Source: Massilia yuzhufengensis
Lineage (GTDB): Bacteria; Pseudomonadota; Gammaproteobacteria; Burkholderiales; Burkholderiaceae_D
DNA: 64,000 nucleotides
Assembly: GCF_900112225.1 (NCBI RefSeq)
Contig: NZ_FOLD01000003.1
Coordinates: 186,001 to 250,000 of the forward strand
Direction: 5' to 3'
The notes under the pieces are model-generated. The model saw only the letters and a program-made list of their open reading frames with translations. It ran no database searches and was not told where the DNA came from. The position numbers and the translations under genes are program-made. How positions within the stretch are numbered: the stretch's first letter is position 1; every line of letters starts with the position of its first letter. Of the stretch, positions 37,052 through 45,125 are shown piece by piece.

Positions 37052-38244
37052 TACAGCGCCTGCATCAGCGCTTGCATCATCTGGTTCTCGGTCGTGATGA
37101 CCTTCGAATTGGCCTGGTAGTTACGCTGCGAGGTCATCAGGCCCACCAGTTCCGAGGTGATGTCGACGTTCGAGCCTTCCAGCGTGCCTTTCGACAGCTT
37201 GCCGGCCAGGCCCACGCCCGGGGTGCTGTACAGCGGCGCGCCGGAGCCGTTGTTGGCGGCCCAGCTGGTGTCGCTGGTCGAGATCAGGCTGCCTTCGTCG
37301 GGGAAGGTGGCGATCGCCAGGGTGCCGACGACCTGCTGCTGCTCGTTGCTGTACTTGGCCACGACCGAGCCGTCTTCGGCCAGTTCCACGCCCACGAAGC
37401 TGCCCGAGGCATAGCCGTCGCTGCGGTTGGTGGTGGTGGTGGCTTCGCCGGCGAACTGGGTGCTGCCGGCGTAGTCGACGACGAAGGCCAGCGCAGCAGC
37501 GCCCGGCGCCGGCACGGTCATCGAGGCGCTTTTGGACGAGGTCGCTGGCAGCTGGCCGTTGGTATCGAAGGTCAGGGTCGAGGTGCCGGCGATCGGCGCC
37601 GCGCCGTCGAAGGCGTAGTGCACGGTCACGGTGTTGGCCGGGGTGGCGGCTTTGACGAAATACTGCGACACGGTGTGCTGGTTGCCCAGCGAGTCGTACA
37701 CCACCGACTGCTTGACCATGTTATAGCTGCTCGAGTCGGCCGGGTTGAGGGTGGCGGTGGTCGGGACTTTCCAGTCCGCCGACATATTGCCCACGAACGT
37801 CACGCCGGTGCTGGCCTTGGCCGCGATCTGGCCGGTCGGGACCTTGATGTCGCCCATCACGCCCAGCACGCCACCCACGGTCGGGCCATAGCCCTGCACG
37901 TTGCGGCCGGCCGCATCGACCAGGTTGCCTTCCTTGTTGGCCGAGAAGATGCCGACGCGGGTGTACTGCATCACGCCCTGGGCGTCGCGGCTGGTGAAGA
38001 AGCCACGGCCCTGGATCGCGGCATCGAGGCCGCGGCCGGTATTCTGCAGGCTGCCGTTCTGGCCGATGTTCTGGGTCAGCGAAGCCACTTCGACGCCGTT
38101 GGCCTGGTCGCCGGCATACACCGAGGCGAAGTTGGCGCGGCTGCTCTTGAAGCCGAAGGTGCCGGCGTTGGCGATGTTGTTCGAGACGGCTTCCAGCTGC
38201 TCGTTGATGGCCTGGATGCCGGACAGTGCGATATTGAAGCTCAT
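37051..38244 (-). CDS. flgE: Flagellar hook protein FlgE
   Basis: A 397-residue hook subunit. It has the N-terminal LSGIQAINEQLEAVSNNIANAGTFGFK signature, a Thr/Ser-rich middle, and the C-terminal GSNVDITSELVGLMTSQRNYQANSKVI. Normal length. Confidence 0.97.
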   Translation of the reverse strand: MSFNIALSGIQAINEQLEAVSNNIANAGTFGFKSSRANFASVYAGDQANGVEVASLTQNIGQNGSLQNTGRGLDAAIQGRGFFTSRDAQGVMQYTRVGIFSANKEGNLVDAAGRNVQGYGPTVGGVLGVMGDIKVPTGQIAAKASTGVTFVGNMSADWKVPTTATLNPADSSSYNMVKQSVVYDSLGNQHTVSQYFVKAATPANTVTVHYAFDGAAPIAGTSTLTFDTNGQLPATSSKSASMTVPAPGAAALAFVVDYAGSTQFAGEATTTTNRSDGYASGSFVGVELAEDGSVVAKYSNEQQQVVGTLAIATFPDEGSLISTSDTSWAANNGSGAPLYSTPGVGLAGKLSKGTLEGSNVDITSELVGLMTSQRNYQANSKVITTENQMMQALMQAL

Positions 38245-38258
38245 GAGAATTCCTTTTT

Positions 38259-38942
38259 TCAGTTATCGGTAGCGGCCAGGCGCTTGCCCTTGCCGTTGAA
38301 GCCGGTGACACTCGATGGGTCGACCTCGCCGATGCCGGCGACCTGCAGCACGATGCCGCCGCTGGCGGACATGCGCACGCTGTCGAGGCGGCCGGACACT
38401 TCGACCGCCGGTTTGGTGCCGTCCGATGCTTCGGCACTGATGCTGTAGTTGCCCGGCGCCAGGCCGAGCGCGACCGGATCGATCGTGAAGGGCAGGGCGC
38501 CGGCGCCATGGGTCGGCAGGCTGATGCGGTGCTGCTGGCCGTCCACGCCGGTCAGCACCAGGCTGGTGGCGCTGCTGGCGCCGCCCAGCTGCACGCTGCC
38601 GCTGATGCTGTCTTCGCCCAGGCGCACGCGGCTGGCCGCGACCGACACTTCGGTGCCGACCTGGCCGCCCATCGCCAGTACCTGCAGGCTTTGCAGCATG
38701 CTGGCGCTGGCGCTCTGGGTCTGGGCCAGCTGCTGCAGCGCTTCGGTCTGGGAAAGCTGCGAGAGCTGGTTGACGAACTGGCTCGGGTCCGACGGCGCCA
38801 GCGGATCCTGGTTGCGGATCTGCGCCACCAGCAGCTTGGTGAACATGTCCTTGTTCTCGCTGGTGGCGGTGCTGGTGGCGACCCGGTCGGTGGCCGGCGT
38901 GTTGTTGGCCGTGAAGCCGAAGGAATTGGTGGTGGTGACCAT
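38259..38942 (-). CDS. flgD: Hook assembly scaffold FlgD
   Basis: A 227-residue hook cap. The N-terminal segment DMFTKLLVAQIRNQDPLAPSDPSQFVNQLSQLSQTEALQQL is the FlgD hallmark; two beta domains follow. Confidence 0.95.
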   Translation of the reverse strand: MVTTTNSFGFTANNTPATDRVATSTATSENKDMFTKLLVAQIRNQDPLAPSDPSQFVNQLSQLSQTEALQQLAQTQSASASMLQSLQVLAMGGQVGTEVSVAASRVRLGEDSISGSVQLGGASSATSLVLTGVDGQQHRISLPTHGAGALPFTIDPVALGLAPGNYSISAEASDGTKPAVEVSGRLDSVRMSASGGIVLQVAGIGEVDPSSVTGFNGKGKRLAATDN

Positions 38943-38946
38943 GGAA

Positions 38947-39351
38947 TCAGCCCTCGCCCAGTTTCAGCAGGGAGGCCTGCATGTTCTTGATGCGGCCCAT
39001 GACCTCGACATTGGTCTCGAAAGCGCGCGACGCGGACATCATGTCCGCCATCTCGGCCACTTCGTTGACGTTGGCGTAGTACACCATGCCGTCGGCGTCG
39101 GCCACCGGGTTGTCCGGCTCGTACATCTTGCGCAGCGGCTCGCTCGACTGGACCACGTCCAGCACCTGCACGCGGGCGCCGCCCTCGTCGCCCATGACCG
39201 AAGCGAACACGGGCTTGCGGGCGCGGAAGCCTTCGGCTTCGGAGCCGGCCACGGCGTTGGCATTGGCCAGGTTGCTGGCGATCGTGTTCAGGCGCACGGT
39301 CTGCGCGGCCATGGCTGAACCGGCGATGTTGGAAATATCCTTGAAACCCAT
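38947..39351 (-). CDS. flgC: Flagellar proximal rod protein FlgC
   Basis: A 134-residue rod protein with SAMAAQTVRLNTIASNLANANAVAGS near the start and VNEVAEMADMMSASRAFETNVEVM near the end, the family signatures. Confidence 0.96.
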   Translation of the reverse strand: MGFKDISNIAGSAMAAQTVRLNTIASNLANANAVAGSEAEGFRARKPVFASVMGDEGGARVQVLDVVQSSEPLRKMYEPDNPVADADGMVYYANVNEVAEMADMMSASRAFETNVEVMGRIKNMQASLLKLGEG

Positions 39352-39367
39352 GTTCTATCGTCCCGGA

Positions 39368-39727
39368 TTATTGGCCGTTGATGGCTTTGTTCAGGCCGCG
39401 CAGCTTCATGTTGATGAAGGTCAGGCTGGTCTGGAAGTCGGACGCGTTCTGCGAGAACGCCGCCTGCTCGACGCCGATTTCCACCGTATTGCCGTCGGCG
39501 CTGGGGTGGAAGGGCACGCGATACAGCGGGCCCTCGCCCGACAGGGTAGGCTCGCCGGCCTCGGCGTCGATCTGCTCCTGCAGGGCCGAGGCAAAGTCGA
39601 TGTCGCGCGCCGTATAGCCGGGCGTGCTTTCGTTGGCGATATTGGCGGCAAGCACGCGCGTACGTTCGGCGCGCAGGTGCAGCGCGTCGGCGTGTACGCC
39701 CATTGCGTCCTTAAAATTGATCGTCAT
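39368..39727 (-). CDS. flgB: Flagellar proximal rod protein FlgB
   Basis: A 119-residue rod protein, first gene of the leftward flgBCDEFGHIJKL run. It has LHLRAERTRVLAANIANESTPGYTARDIDF and a C-terminal helical segment. It is divergent from flgA across 78 bp. Confidence 0.95.
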   Translation of the reverse strand: MTINFKDAMGVHADALHLRAERTRVLAANIANESTPGYTARDIDFASALQEQIDAEAGEPTLSGEGPLYRVPFHPSADGNTVEIGVEQAAFSQNASDFQTSLTFINMKLRGLNKAINGQ

Positions 39728-39805
39728 GGCATCCTCTGTCGGTGGTCTGCAGTTTGTTTCTGTAAAATGGCCGCTTATGACTTTTCCGCGACCCTCTATT
39801 TAACA
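39728..39805. promoter_or_regulatory. flgA/flgB divergent promoter region
   Basis: 78 bp between the two start codons must hold both promoters unless flgA uses the earlier ATG at 39767. No good sigma-54 or sigma-28 element is visible; AT-rich hexamers occur but I cannot assign them. Confidence 0.4.
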
Positions 39806-40516
39806 ATGATTGCTTTCCGTACGGCAACCGTCGTCATTGTATCCTGTCTTTTGTGCGCCACAACCGAGGCGGCGCAATCTATTTCCTTGCGGATAGAACA
39901 AGCCGCCCGCGAGCATATTGACAAACAGCTCACGAATAGCGGCCTGTCGGATCCGCAAGTCGAACTCAGCGTCGTCAGTGCGCGTCCGGCGCCGGCCTGC
40001 GGCGCCCCAGTGGAAATCGAGGCCCTCGACGCGCGTCAATACGCGCGCATGCGTTTCGTGGCGCGCTGTCCGGACCCGCGCGGCTGGCGCCACGATTTTG
40101 TCGTTCGGGCAAGGGTTTCGGCCCAGGTGGCCGTCACCGCGATGCCGCTGCGTGCGGGCGAAGTGTTGTCCGACGACCACATCACGCTCGAGCGGCGCGA
40201 CGTGACCGCCGTCAATGACGCCATCGGCGCGCCGGAAAGCGCGGTCGGCCAGACCAGCCGGCGCAGCCTGCGCGCCGGCGAAGTGCTGCGCAGCAGCCAG
40301 CTGGCCGCGCCCATCATGGTCAAGCGCGGCGACCAGGTGCTGATGCAGGCGCGCTACGAAGGCGTCGAGGTGAGCATGGCCGGCGAGGCGCTCGACGCCG
40401 GCGCGCGCGGCGCCATGGTACGGGTACGCAATGCGGCCAGCGGGCAGGTGCTGCGGATGCGCGTGTCCGGCGCCGGCACCGTCGAGCCGGCCGACCTGCC
40501 CGGCGTCAATCGCTAG
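39806..40516 (+). CDS. flgA: Flagellar P-ring chaperone FlgA
   Basis: A 236-residue periplasmic chaperone for P-ring assembly. It has a signal peptide (about residues 1-22, VIVSCLLCATTEAA) and a SAF domain with AVTAMPLRAGEVLSDDHITLERRDV and MVKRGDQVLMQARYEGVEVSMAGEALD. Neither candidate start (39767 or 39806) has a good ribosome site; I chose 39806 because it begins the signal peptide. It is convergent with the glucosaminidase gene, with 11 bp of overlap. Confidence 0.9.
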   Translation: MIAFRTATVVIVSCLLCATTEAAQSISLRIEQAAREHIDKQLTNSGLSDPQVELSVVSARPAPACGAPVEIEALDARQYARMRFVARCPDPRGWRHDFVVRARVSAQVAVTAMPLRAGEVLSDDHITLERRDVTAVNDAIGAPESAVGQTSRRSLRAGEVLRSSQLAAPIMVKRGDQVLMQARYEGVEVSMAGEALDAGARGAMVRVRNAASGQVLRMRVSGAGTVEPADLPGVNR

Positions 40517-41246
40517 CGTTTTGCAGCTTGGTGGCCAGGCGCGTCAGCTTGGCCGCATAGCCCGGGTCGGTGGCATAGCCGCCCTTGGCCAGGCCCTGGG
40601 CAAAGGCGCGCGCATCGCTGCCCACGCCCAGCGCGCCTTTGTAGCGCGGGTTATCGGCCAGCATCTGGGCATAGTCGCGGAAGGCGCTGGCGCCGTCCGG
40701 ATAGGCGCGGAAGCGTTCGCGCGTCTTGATCGCGGCGCCGCCCACGTATTCGGTGGTGGCCGACTCGGTGACCGCACCTTCCCAGTTGCTGCCTGCCTTG
40801 ATGCCGAACAGGTTGTGGCTCGATGCGCCGCTGCCATTACGCAGCGGGCGCTGCCCCCAGCCGGATTCGAGCGCGGCATGGGCCGACACCAGTTCTGGCG
40901 CCACGCCCAGCTGCTGGGCAGCCTGGCGGGCCCAGGGGGCGATGCTTTCCAAAAAGGCCTGCTGTTCCGGGGTGCTGCTGCCGCCCACGCCGCCCACGCC
41001 ATCGACTTCGGTGTCGCCGCTGATCAATCCCTCGGCGCGGGCGCGCCATACGGCGCCTTCCGCGCTCAGGCTCGCCGCTGCGCCGGAACCGCCATCGCCG
41101 TTCTGGATATAGCTGGCCACTTCGCCTGCCACCTCGCTGAACATGCTGCCGAAACCGCTGCCGCCGCCGATCGCGGCGGTGGGGCGGGTGCTGGCGGTGG
41201 GCGCGAGCGGCTGCAGCGCCGGGGTCGAGAAATCAGCGTGGCGCAT
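40506..41246 (-). CDS. Flagellar-type glucosaminidase (FlgJ C-terminal domain as a separate protein)
   Basis: A 246-residue protein. Its C-terminal 150 residues match the beta-N-acetylglucosaminidase domain of FlgJ: APELVSAHAALESGWGQ with the catalytic Glu127, HNLFGIKAGSNW, a YRAYP-like FRAYPDGASAFRDYA, and GYATDPGYAAKL. The N-terminal 95 residues are flexible and have neither a signal peptide nor a membrane segment, so export by the flagellar system is likely. It would open the peptidoglycan for the rod. It overlaps flgN by 14 bp. Confidence 0.88.
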   Translation of the reverse strand: MRHADFSTPALQPLAPTASTRPTAAIGGGSGFGSMFSEVAGEVASYIQNGDGGSGAAASLSAEGAVWRARAEGLISGDTEVDGVGGVGGSSTPEQQAFLESIAPWARQAAQQLGVAPELVSAHAALESGWGQRPLRNGSGASSHNLFGIKAGSNWEGAVTESATTEYVGGAAIKTRERFRAYPDGASAFRDYAQMLADNPRYKGALGVGSDARAFAQGLAKGGYATDPGYAAKLTRLATKLQNASD

Positions 41247-41661
41247 AAGTATGGTCCTCGCCGTGCAGCACGCGCTGCATCACGGTAAATTGTTCCGCCA
41301 ACAAGCCACCATTGCGGGTGCTGGCCGTCTTGCAGGCCAGCACGGTGGTTTCCAGGTCGCCCCAGGCGGCCGCCAGCGCGCCGCGCGCCGGTTCAGCCAG
41401 GGTGGCGATGAACTGCGCCATGGTGGCGTTCTCGCCCAGCAGGGCGCGCACCAGCGCCACGCGCTGCTGGCGCCGCGCTTCCATGGCGTCGAGCAGGGGC
41501 GCGAGCAATTCGGCCAGCCCGGTCAGTTCGCTGCTCCGGTGGCGCAGCGCGGCCTCGAACTGGCGCTCGAGCAGGGCCAGCACTTCGGCGCTGTCGCGCA
41601 CGTCGGCCTGGACGCCGTCGGCGAGCAGCGCATTGGCTTGCTGGCGCGTCATGCGGCTCAT
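41233..41661 (-). CDS. flgN: Flagellar export chaperone FlgN
   Basis: A 142-residue helical protein. Heptad-rich sequence (LALLERQFEAALRHRSSELTGLAELLAPLLDAMEARRQQR) and its position just after flgM fit FlgN, the chaperone for FlgK and FlgL. The start overlaps the flgM stop. Confidence 0.82.
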   Translation of the reverse strand: MSRMTRQQANALLADGVQADVRDSAEVLALLERQFEAALRHRSSELTGLAELLAPLLDAMEARRQQRVALVRALLGENATMAQFIATLAEPARGALAAAWGDLETTVLACKTASTRNGGLLAEQFTVMQRVLHGEDHTYAPR

Positions 41662-41948
41662 CCCCGGCCTCCGCCGTGGAAGCGCTGGATCAGGCCGGCC
41701 AGGCGGCCCGGGTCGAAGGGCAGCTCGCCCTTGGCCAGCAGGTCGCGCAGCTCGGCCACGCGGGCGGCGTCGAAATCGGGCATGGCGCGCAGGGCCTGGG
41801 CGGCCGGCTGCAGCACCTCGGATTGCAGGGCAGGGGCGGCGGCGCTGGCGCCGGCCGTCACGGCGGGTCCGGTCTCGGCGGTTTCCGATACCGTGACACG
41901 CTGGGTGCCGATGGTCACGCCTGGAGCGATGGCGCCGGTGATTTTCAT
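41658..41948 (-). CDS. flgM: Anti-sigma-28 factor FlgM
   Basis: A 96-residue protein with a disordered Ala/Thr-rich N-terminal half and the C-terminal sigma-binding helix pattern DAARVAELRDLLAKGELPFDPGRLAGLIQRF. ATG 41946-41948 follows GAGGTAA. It would hold FliA (encoded three genes upstream in the same run) until hook completion. It is 54 bp after motB. Confidence 0.87.
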   Translation of the reverse strand: MKITGAIAPGVTIGTQRVTVSETAETGPAVTAGASAAAPALQSEVLQPAAQALRAMPDFDAARVAELRDLLAKGELPFDPGRLAGLIQRFHGGGRG

Positions 41949-42002
41949 GCGGTTACCTCGGGTTTTCGATTGAACACTCATAAGCTGGCCTTGTCTCGCA
42001 CC

Positions 42003-42950
42003 TTACCTGGGCAGCTGGCTGCGCAGCTTTTCCAACGCCGCCGCGTCGGGCACGCTGATCGACGCATCCTTGCCCAGCGGCGTCATGGCGCCGGGCTTGC
42101 CGAACATCGCCGAGACCATGCGCGACTGGGCGGTGGTCAGGATCATCAGCTCGATGCGGCGGTTCACCCCGGCCAGCGGCTCTTTGATTTCCAGCGGCGC
42201 GCGGTCGGCCATGCCCACCACCTGCAGCACGCTGTCGCTGCGCATGCCGCCGTCGAGCAGCTCGCGGCGGGCCGACAGCGCGCGGTCGGTCGACAGCGCC
42301 CAGTTCGAGTAGCCGCCCTTGTCGGAGCCGGCGAAGCGCGAGGCATCGGTGTGCCCCACGATCAGCATCTGGTTCTTCATCTGGGCGAACAGCGGGCCCA
42401 TCTTGCCCAAGAGCCTGACGAAGCGCCCGGTGGGCAGCGCGCTGCCGCGCATGAACATGCCCTGGCGCTCGGTATCGTGCAGCATCACGCGCAGGCCGTA
42501 GGGGGTGATCACGGTGTCCAGGTTGGCGGCCAGGCCGGCTTCCTGGCTCATTTCACCGAGGGCTTTCGACAGTGCAGCGAGCTCGGCGGGCGATTCGTAG
42601 GCCACCCGCGGCGCGCTTGGCGTGCCCGGTCCCTTGTCGCCGGCGTTGCCGCCATTGCCAGAGATCGGCAGCTCGAAACGCTCGATCAGGCTGCCGCTCG
42701 GTTCGGACGCGACCGCCGGCTTGTTGCCGAGGCCCTCGAGCATACCGCTGTCGGTGGCGTCGCGCACGATTTTCTTGAGATTCTGTTGTTCCCGCGAAGC
42801 AATCAGCCACAAGACGAGGAAGAGCGCCATCAGGGCCAGGCAGAAATCGGCGAACGCGACTTTCCAGGCGCCGCCGTGTTCGTCATGCGCGTGCTTGCCA
42901 CCGCCGCGCTTGACGATGGTCGATTCGTGCTTTTCGTTCGGTTTCGACAC
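42003..42950 (-). CDS. motB: Flagellar motor stator protein MotB
   Basis: A 315-residue stator subunit. The single transmembrane helix includes FADFCLALMALFLVLWL with Asp35, equivalent to the proton-binding Asp32 of E. coli MotB. The C-terminal OmpA-like peptidoglycan-binding domain has NQMLIVGHTDASRF and ALSTDRALSARRELL. It is 2 bp from motA. Confidence 0.95.
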   Translation of the reverse strand: MSKPNEKHESTIVKRGGGKHAHDEHGGAWKVAFADFCLALMALFLVLWLIASREQQNLKKIVRDATDSGMLEGLGNKPAVASEPSGSLIERFELPISGNGGNAGDKGPGTPSAPRVAYESPAELAALSKALGEMSQEAGLAANLDTVITPYGLRVMLHDTERQGMFMRGSALPTGRFVRLLGKMGPLFAQMKNQMLIVGHTDASRFAGSDKGGYSNWALSTDRALSARRELLDGGMRSDSVLQVVGMADRAPLEIKEPLAGVNRRIELMILTTAQSRMVSAMFGKPGAMTPLGKDASISVPDAAALEKLRSQLPR

Positions 42951-42952
42951 GG

Positions 42953-43864
42953 TTACCCCGTCATGCGGTCGGCCGTGCGGCGCCGCTTGTTCTGCGATTC
43001 ATCTTCGCCGCCCATGGCGTTGATCCATTGCTCGAGCTGGGCGAAGCTGGGTTTGGTGTTGAGCTGGATCAGGCGGCGCCCGGCGTCGATCGCCAGCAGC
43101 GCCGGCTTGCCGGCCACGTGGGTGCACAGCACCACTTTCACCGTTTCCATGGTCGAGGCTTCCGAATTGACCAGCTGCTTCATCATGTTGGCCAGCGGTT
43201 CCAGCAGGCCGTAGCAAAAGAAGATGCCGATGAAGGTGCCGACCATGGCCGCGCCGATCTTTTCGGCGATCTCGCCCGAATCGGCGCCGCCCGAGACCGA
43301 GAACATCGCCATCACGATGCCCAGCACCGCGGCCAGGATGCCGAAGCCCGGCATCGCTTCGGCGATCTTTTGCAGCGACTTGGCCGGCTGGGTCAGTTCT
43401 TCGTGGATGGCTTCCAGTTCCTGCTCCAGCACGCCTTCGAGTTCGTGGGCGTTGATCTTGCCCATTGCCATCAGGCGGAAGTTGTCGACGATGAAAGCGA
43501 GCAGCTTGGGCTCGTCCAGGATGCGCGGGTAGCGCTGGAACAGCGGGCTTTCGGCGGGCGCCTCGACGTGGGCGTCCAGCGCCTTGAGGCCGCCGGCGGC
43601 GGTCTGCAGCAGTTCGTACATCAAGAGCAGCAGCTGGCGCTGGAATTCCGAATCGTGCTTGGAGCGCGCCATCACTTTTTTCAGCTGGTGCGCCATCTCG
43701 GCCAGCACGTGGCGCTGGTTGCCCAGCACCAGCGCGCCGAAGGCGGCGCCGCCGATGATCAGGAGCTCGATCGGGTGGAAGATCGAGGCGAAGGTGCCGC
43801 CCATCAGGGAGAACCCCCCGAACACGGCGCCGAGCACGATGGCCAGTCCAAGTAATTGCTGCAT
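42953..43864 (-). CDS. motA: Flagellar motor stator protein MotA
   Basis: A 303-residue protein with four transmembrane helices, including GFGILAAVLGIVMAMFSVSGG and VGTFIGIFFCYGLLEPLANMM, and a large cytoplasmic loop with charged residues (RYPRILDEPKLLAFIVDNFRL). It pairs with MotB. Position after fliA matches the lafS-lafT-lafU order of lateral systems. Confidence 0.95.
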   Translation of the reverse strand: MQQLLGLAIVLGAVFGGFSLMGGTFASIFHPIELLIIGGAAFGALVLGNQRHVLAEMAHQLKKVMARSKHDSEFQRQLLLLMYELLQTAAGGLKALDAHVEAPAESPLFQRYPRILDEPKLLAFIVDNFRLMAMGKINAHELEGVLEQELEAIHEELTQPAKSLQKIAEAMPGFGILAAVLGIVMAMFSVSGGADSGEIAEKIGAAMVGTFIGIFFCYGLLEPLANMMKQLVNSEASTMETVKVVLCTHVAGKPALLAIDAGRRLIQLNTKPSFAQLEQWINAMGGEDESQNKRRRTADRMTG

Positions 43865-43900
43865 GGCTTGCTGCCTTTCTTATTGCTTATCTATGAGTGG

Positions 43901-44641
43901 TCAGGCGCGCTGCAGCGCAGCCTTCATTTTGGCCAGCGCGCTCTTGTTGAGCTGGCAGACGCGCGCGTCCGACAGGTCGAGCACGGCGGCGATTTCCTTG
44001 TAGCTCAGCTCGAACTCGTAGATCATCTGGATCACACGCTGTTCTTTGTCGTTCAGGCTGCCCAGCACCTGCTCCAGGCTGCGCCGCACCAGGAAGGCTT
44101 CTTCCGGGCTGGGCGCGCTGTGGGCGTGCTCGACCGATTCCTGCAGCACTTCGTCGAAGCTGAGCATCTCTTCGGCGACGTCGTCCAGCACGTGCTGGCG
44201 GAATGCTTCCGGCGTCACGCCCAGGGCGGCGGCCGCCTCCTTCTCGGTCGGCTCGCGGCCGAGGTTGCGGGTGAGGGCGCGCAGCGCATCGCGCACCCGG
44301 TGGCTGTCCTGGCGCACCGCACGCGGACGCCAGTCCTGGCGGCGCAACTCGTCGAGGATGGCGCCGCGCACGCGCAGGCTCGCGTAGCTGCCGAAACCAT
44401 TGTCCGGCTCGCCGTAGCGGCGCAGCGCTTCCAGCAGGCCCATCAGGCCGATCTGCTCCATGTCCTCGCGCGACACCGCGCCGGACACCTGCGAGTTCAG
44501 CTGGCGCACGATGCGCTTGACCAGCGGCGCATAGGCCAGCAGGTGGCGCTGCTCCTCGCCCGGGGTCATGCCCGCGTTGGCTGGCGCTTCCCCGTACATG
44601 GCGGCGGCGCTGGAATCGGCGTAGTCGGCTAGGTAGGCCAC
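43901..44641 (-). CDS. fliA: Flagellar sigma factor 28 (FliA)
   Basis: A 246-residue sigma factor for late flagellar genes. Region 2 (REDMEQIGLMGLLEALRRYGEPDNGFGSYASLRVRGAILDELR), region 3 and region 4 (LNDKEQRVIQMIYEFELSYKEIAAVLDLSDARVCQLNKSALAKM) are all present. It would read flagellin and flgK-type promoters. It is encoded inside the long fliE-to-flgN run. Confidence 0.96.
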   Translation of the reverse strand: MAYLADYADSSAAAMYGEAPANAGMTPGEEQRHLLAYAPLVKRIVRQLNSQVSGAVSREDMEQIGLMGLLEALRRYGEPDNGFGSYASLRVRGAILDELRRQDWRPRAVRQDSHRVRDALRALTRNLGREPTEKEAAAALGVTPEAFRQHVLDDVAEEMLSFDEVLQESVEHAHSAPSPEEAFLVRRSLEQVLGSLNDKEQRVIQMIYEFELSYKEIAAVLDLSDARVCQLNKSALAKMKAALQRA

Positions 44642-44656
44642 GGTGGTCGCCCCGGT

Positions 44657-45115
44657 TTACTCAATGATGAGTTTGCCGATCATGACTTCGGAAAACGGCT
44701 TGACGTGGTTTTCCTTTTCATAACTGGCGTTGAAGGTCTGGTTCAGCTGGGCGGCGTACTGGTCGACCGTCATGGCCGACGCCTCGCTGAGCGTGTGCGG
44801 CGACAGCGCCGACACCGCGATGCTGCGCAGCAGCGGCAGGTGTTCCTTGGCTTCCTTTTCCTGTTCCGGCGTGGTGGCCAGCACCAGGTCGACCGACAGG
44901 TAGTGGGCCGCCGCCTCGTTCGGGGCGCGCCGCAGCATGACGATCACCTTGTCGAGGGTGACGTACTTGGTCAGCTTCTTTTCCGGCTCGGCTTTCTTCG
45001 GCGCTGCGCCGGCCTGTGCGGCCGGGGCCATGTACCACATCGCGCCGCCGGCGGCGCCGGCAGCGAGGATGGCCACGCCGAGGAAGGCGGCGATCAGTTT
45101 GACTTTGCTATTCAT
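44657..45115 (-). CDS. fliL: Flagellar basal body-associated protein FliL
   Basis: A 152-residue inner-membrane protein with one N-terminal transmembrane helix (about residues 7-30) and a periplasmic domain ending with PFSEVMIGKLIIE. It supports stator function. Sits between fliK and fliA, as lafF does. Confidence 0.9.
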   Translation of the reverse strand: MNSKVKLIAAFLGVAILAAGAAGGAMWYMAPAAQAGAAPKKAEPEKKLTKYVTLDKVIVMLRRAPNEAAAHYLSVDLVLATTPEQEKEAKEHLPLLRSIAVSALSPHTLSEASAMTVDQYAAQLNQTFNASYEKENHVKPFSEVMIGKLIIE

Positions 45116-45125
45116 GGTGTCCGGA

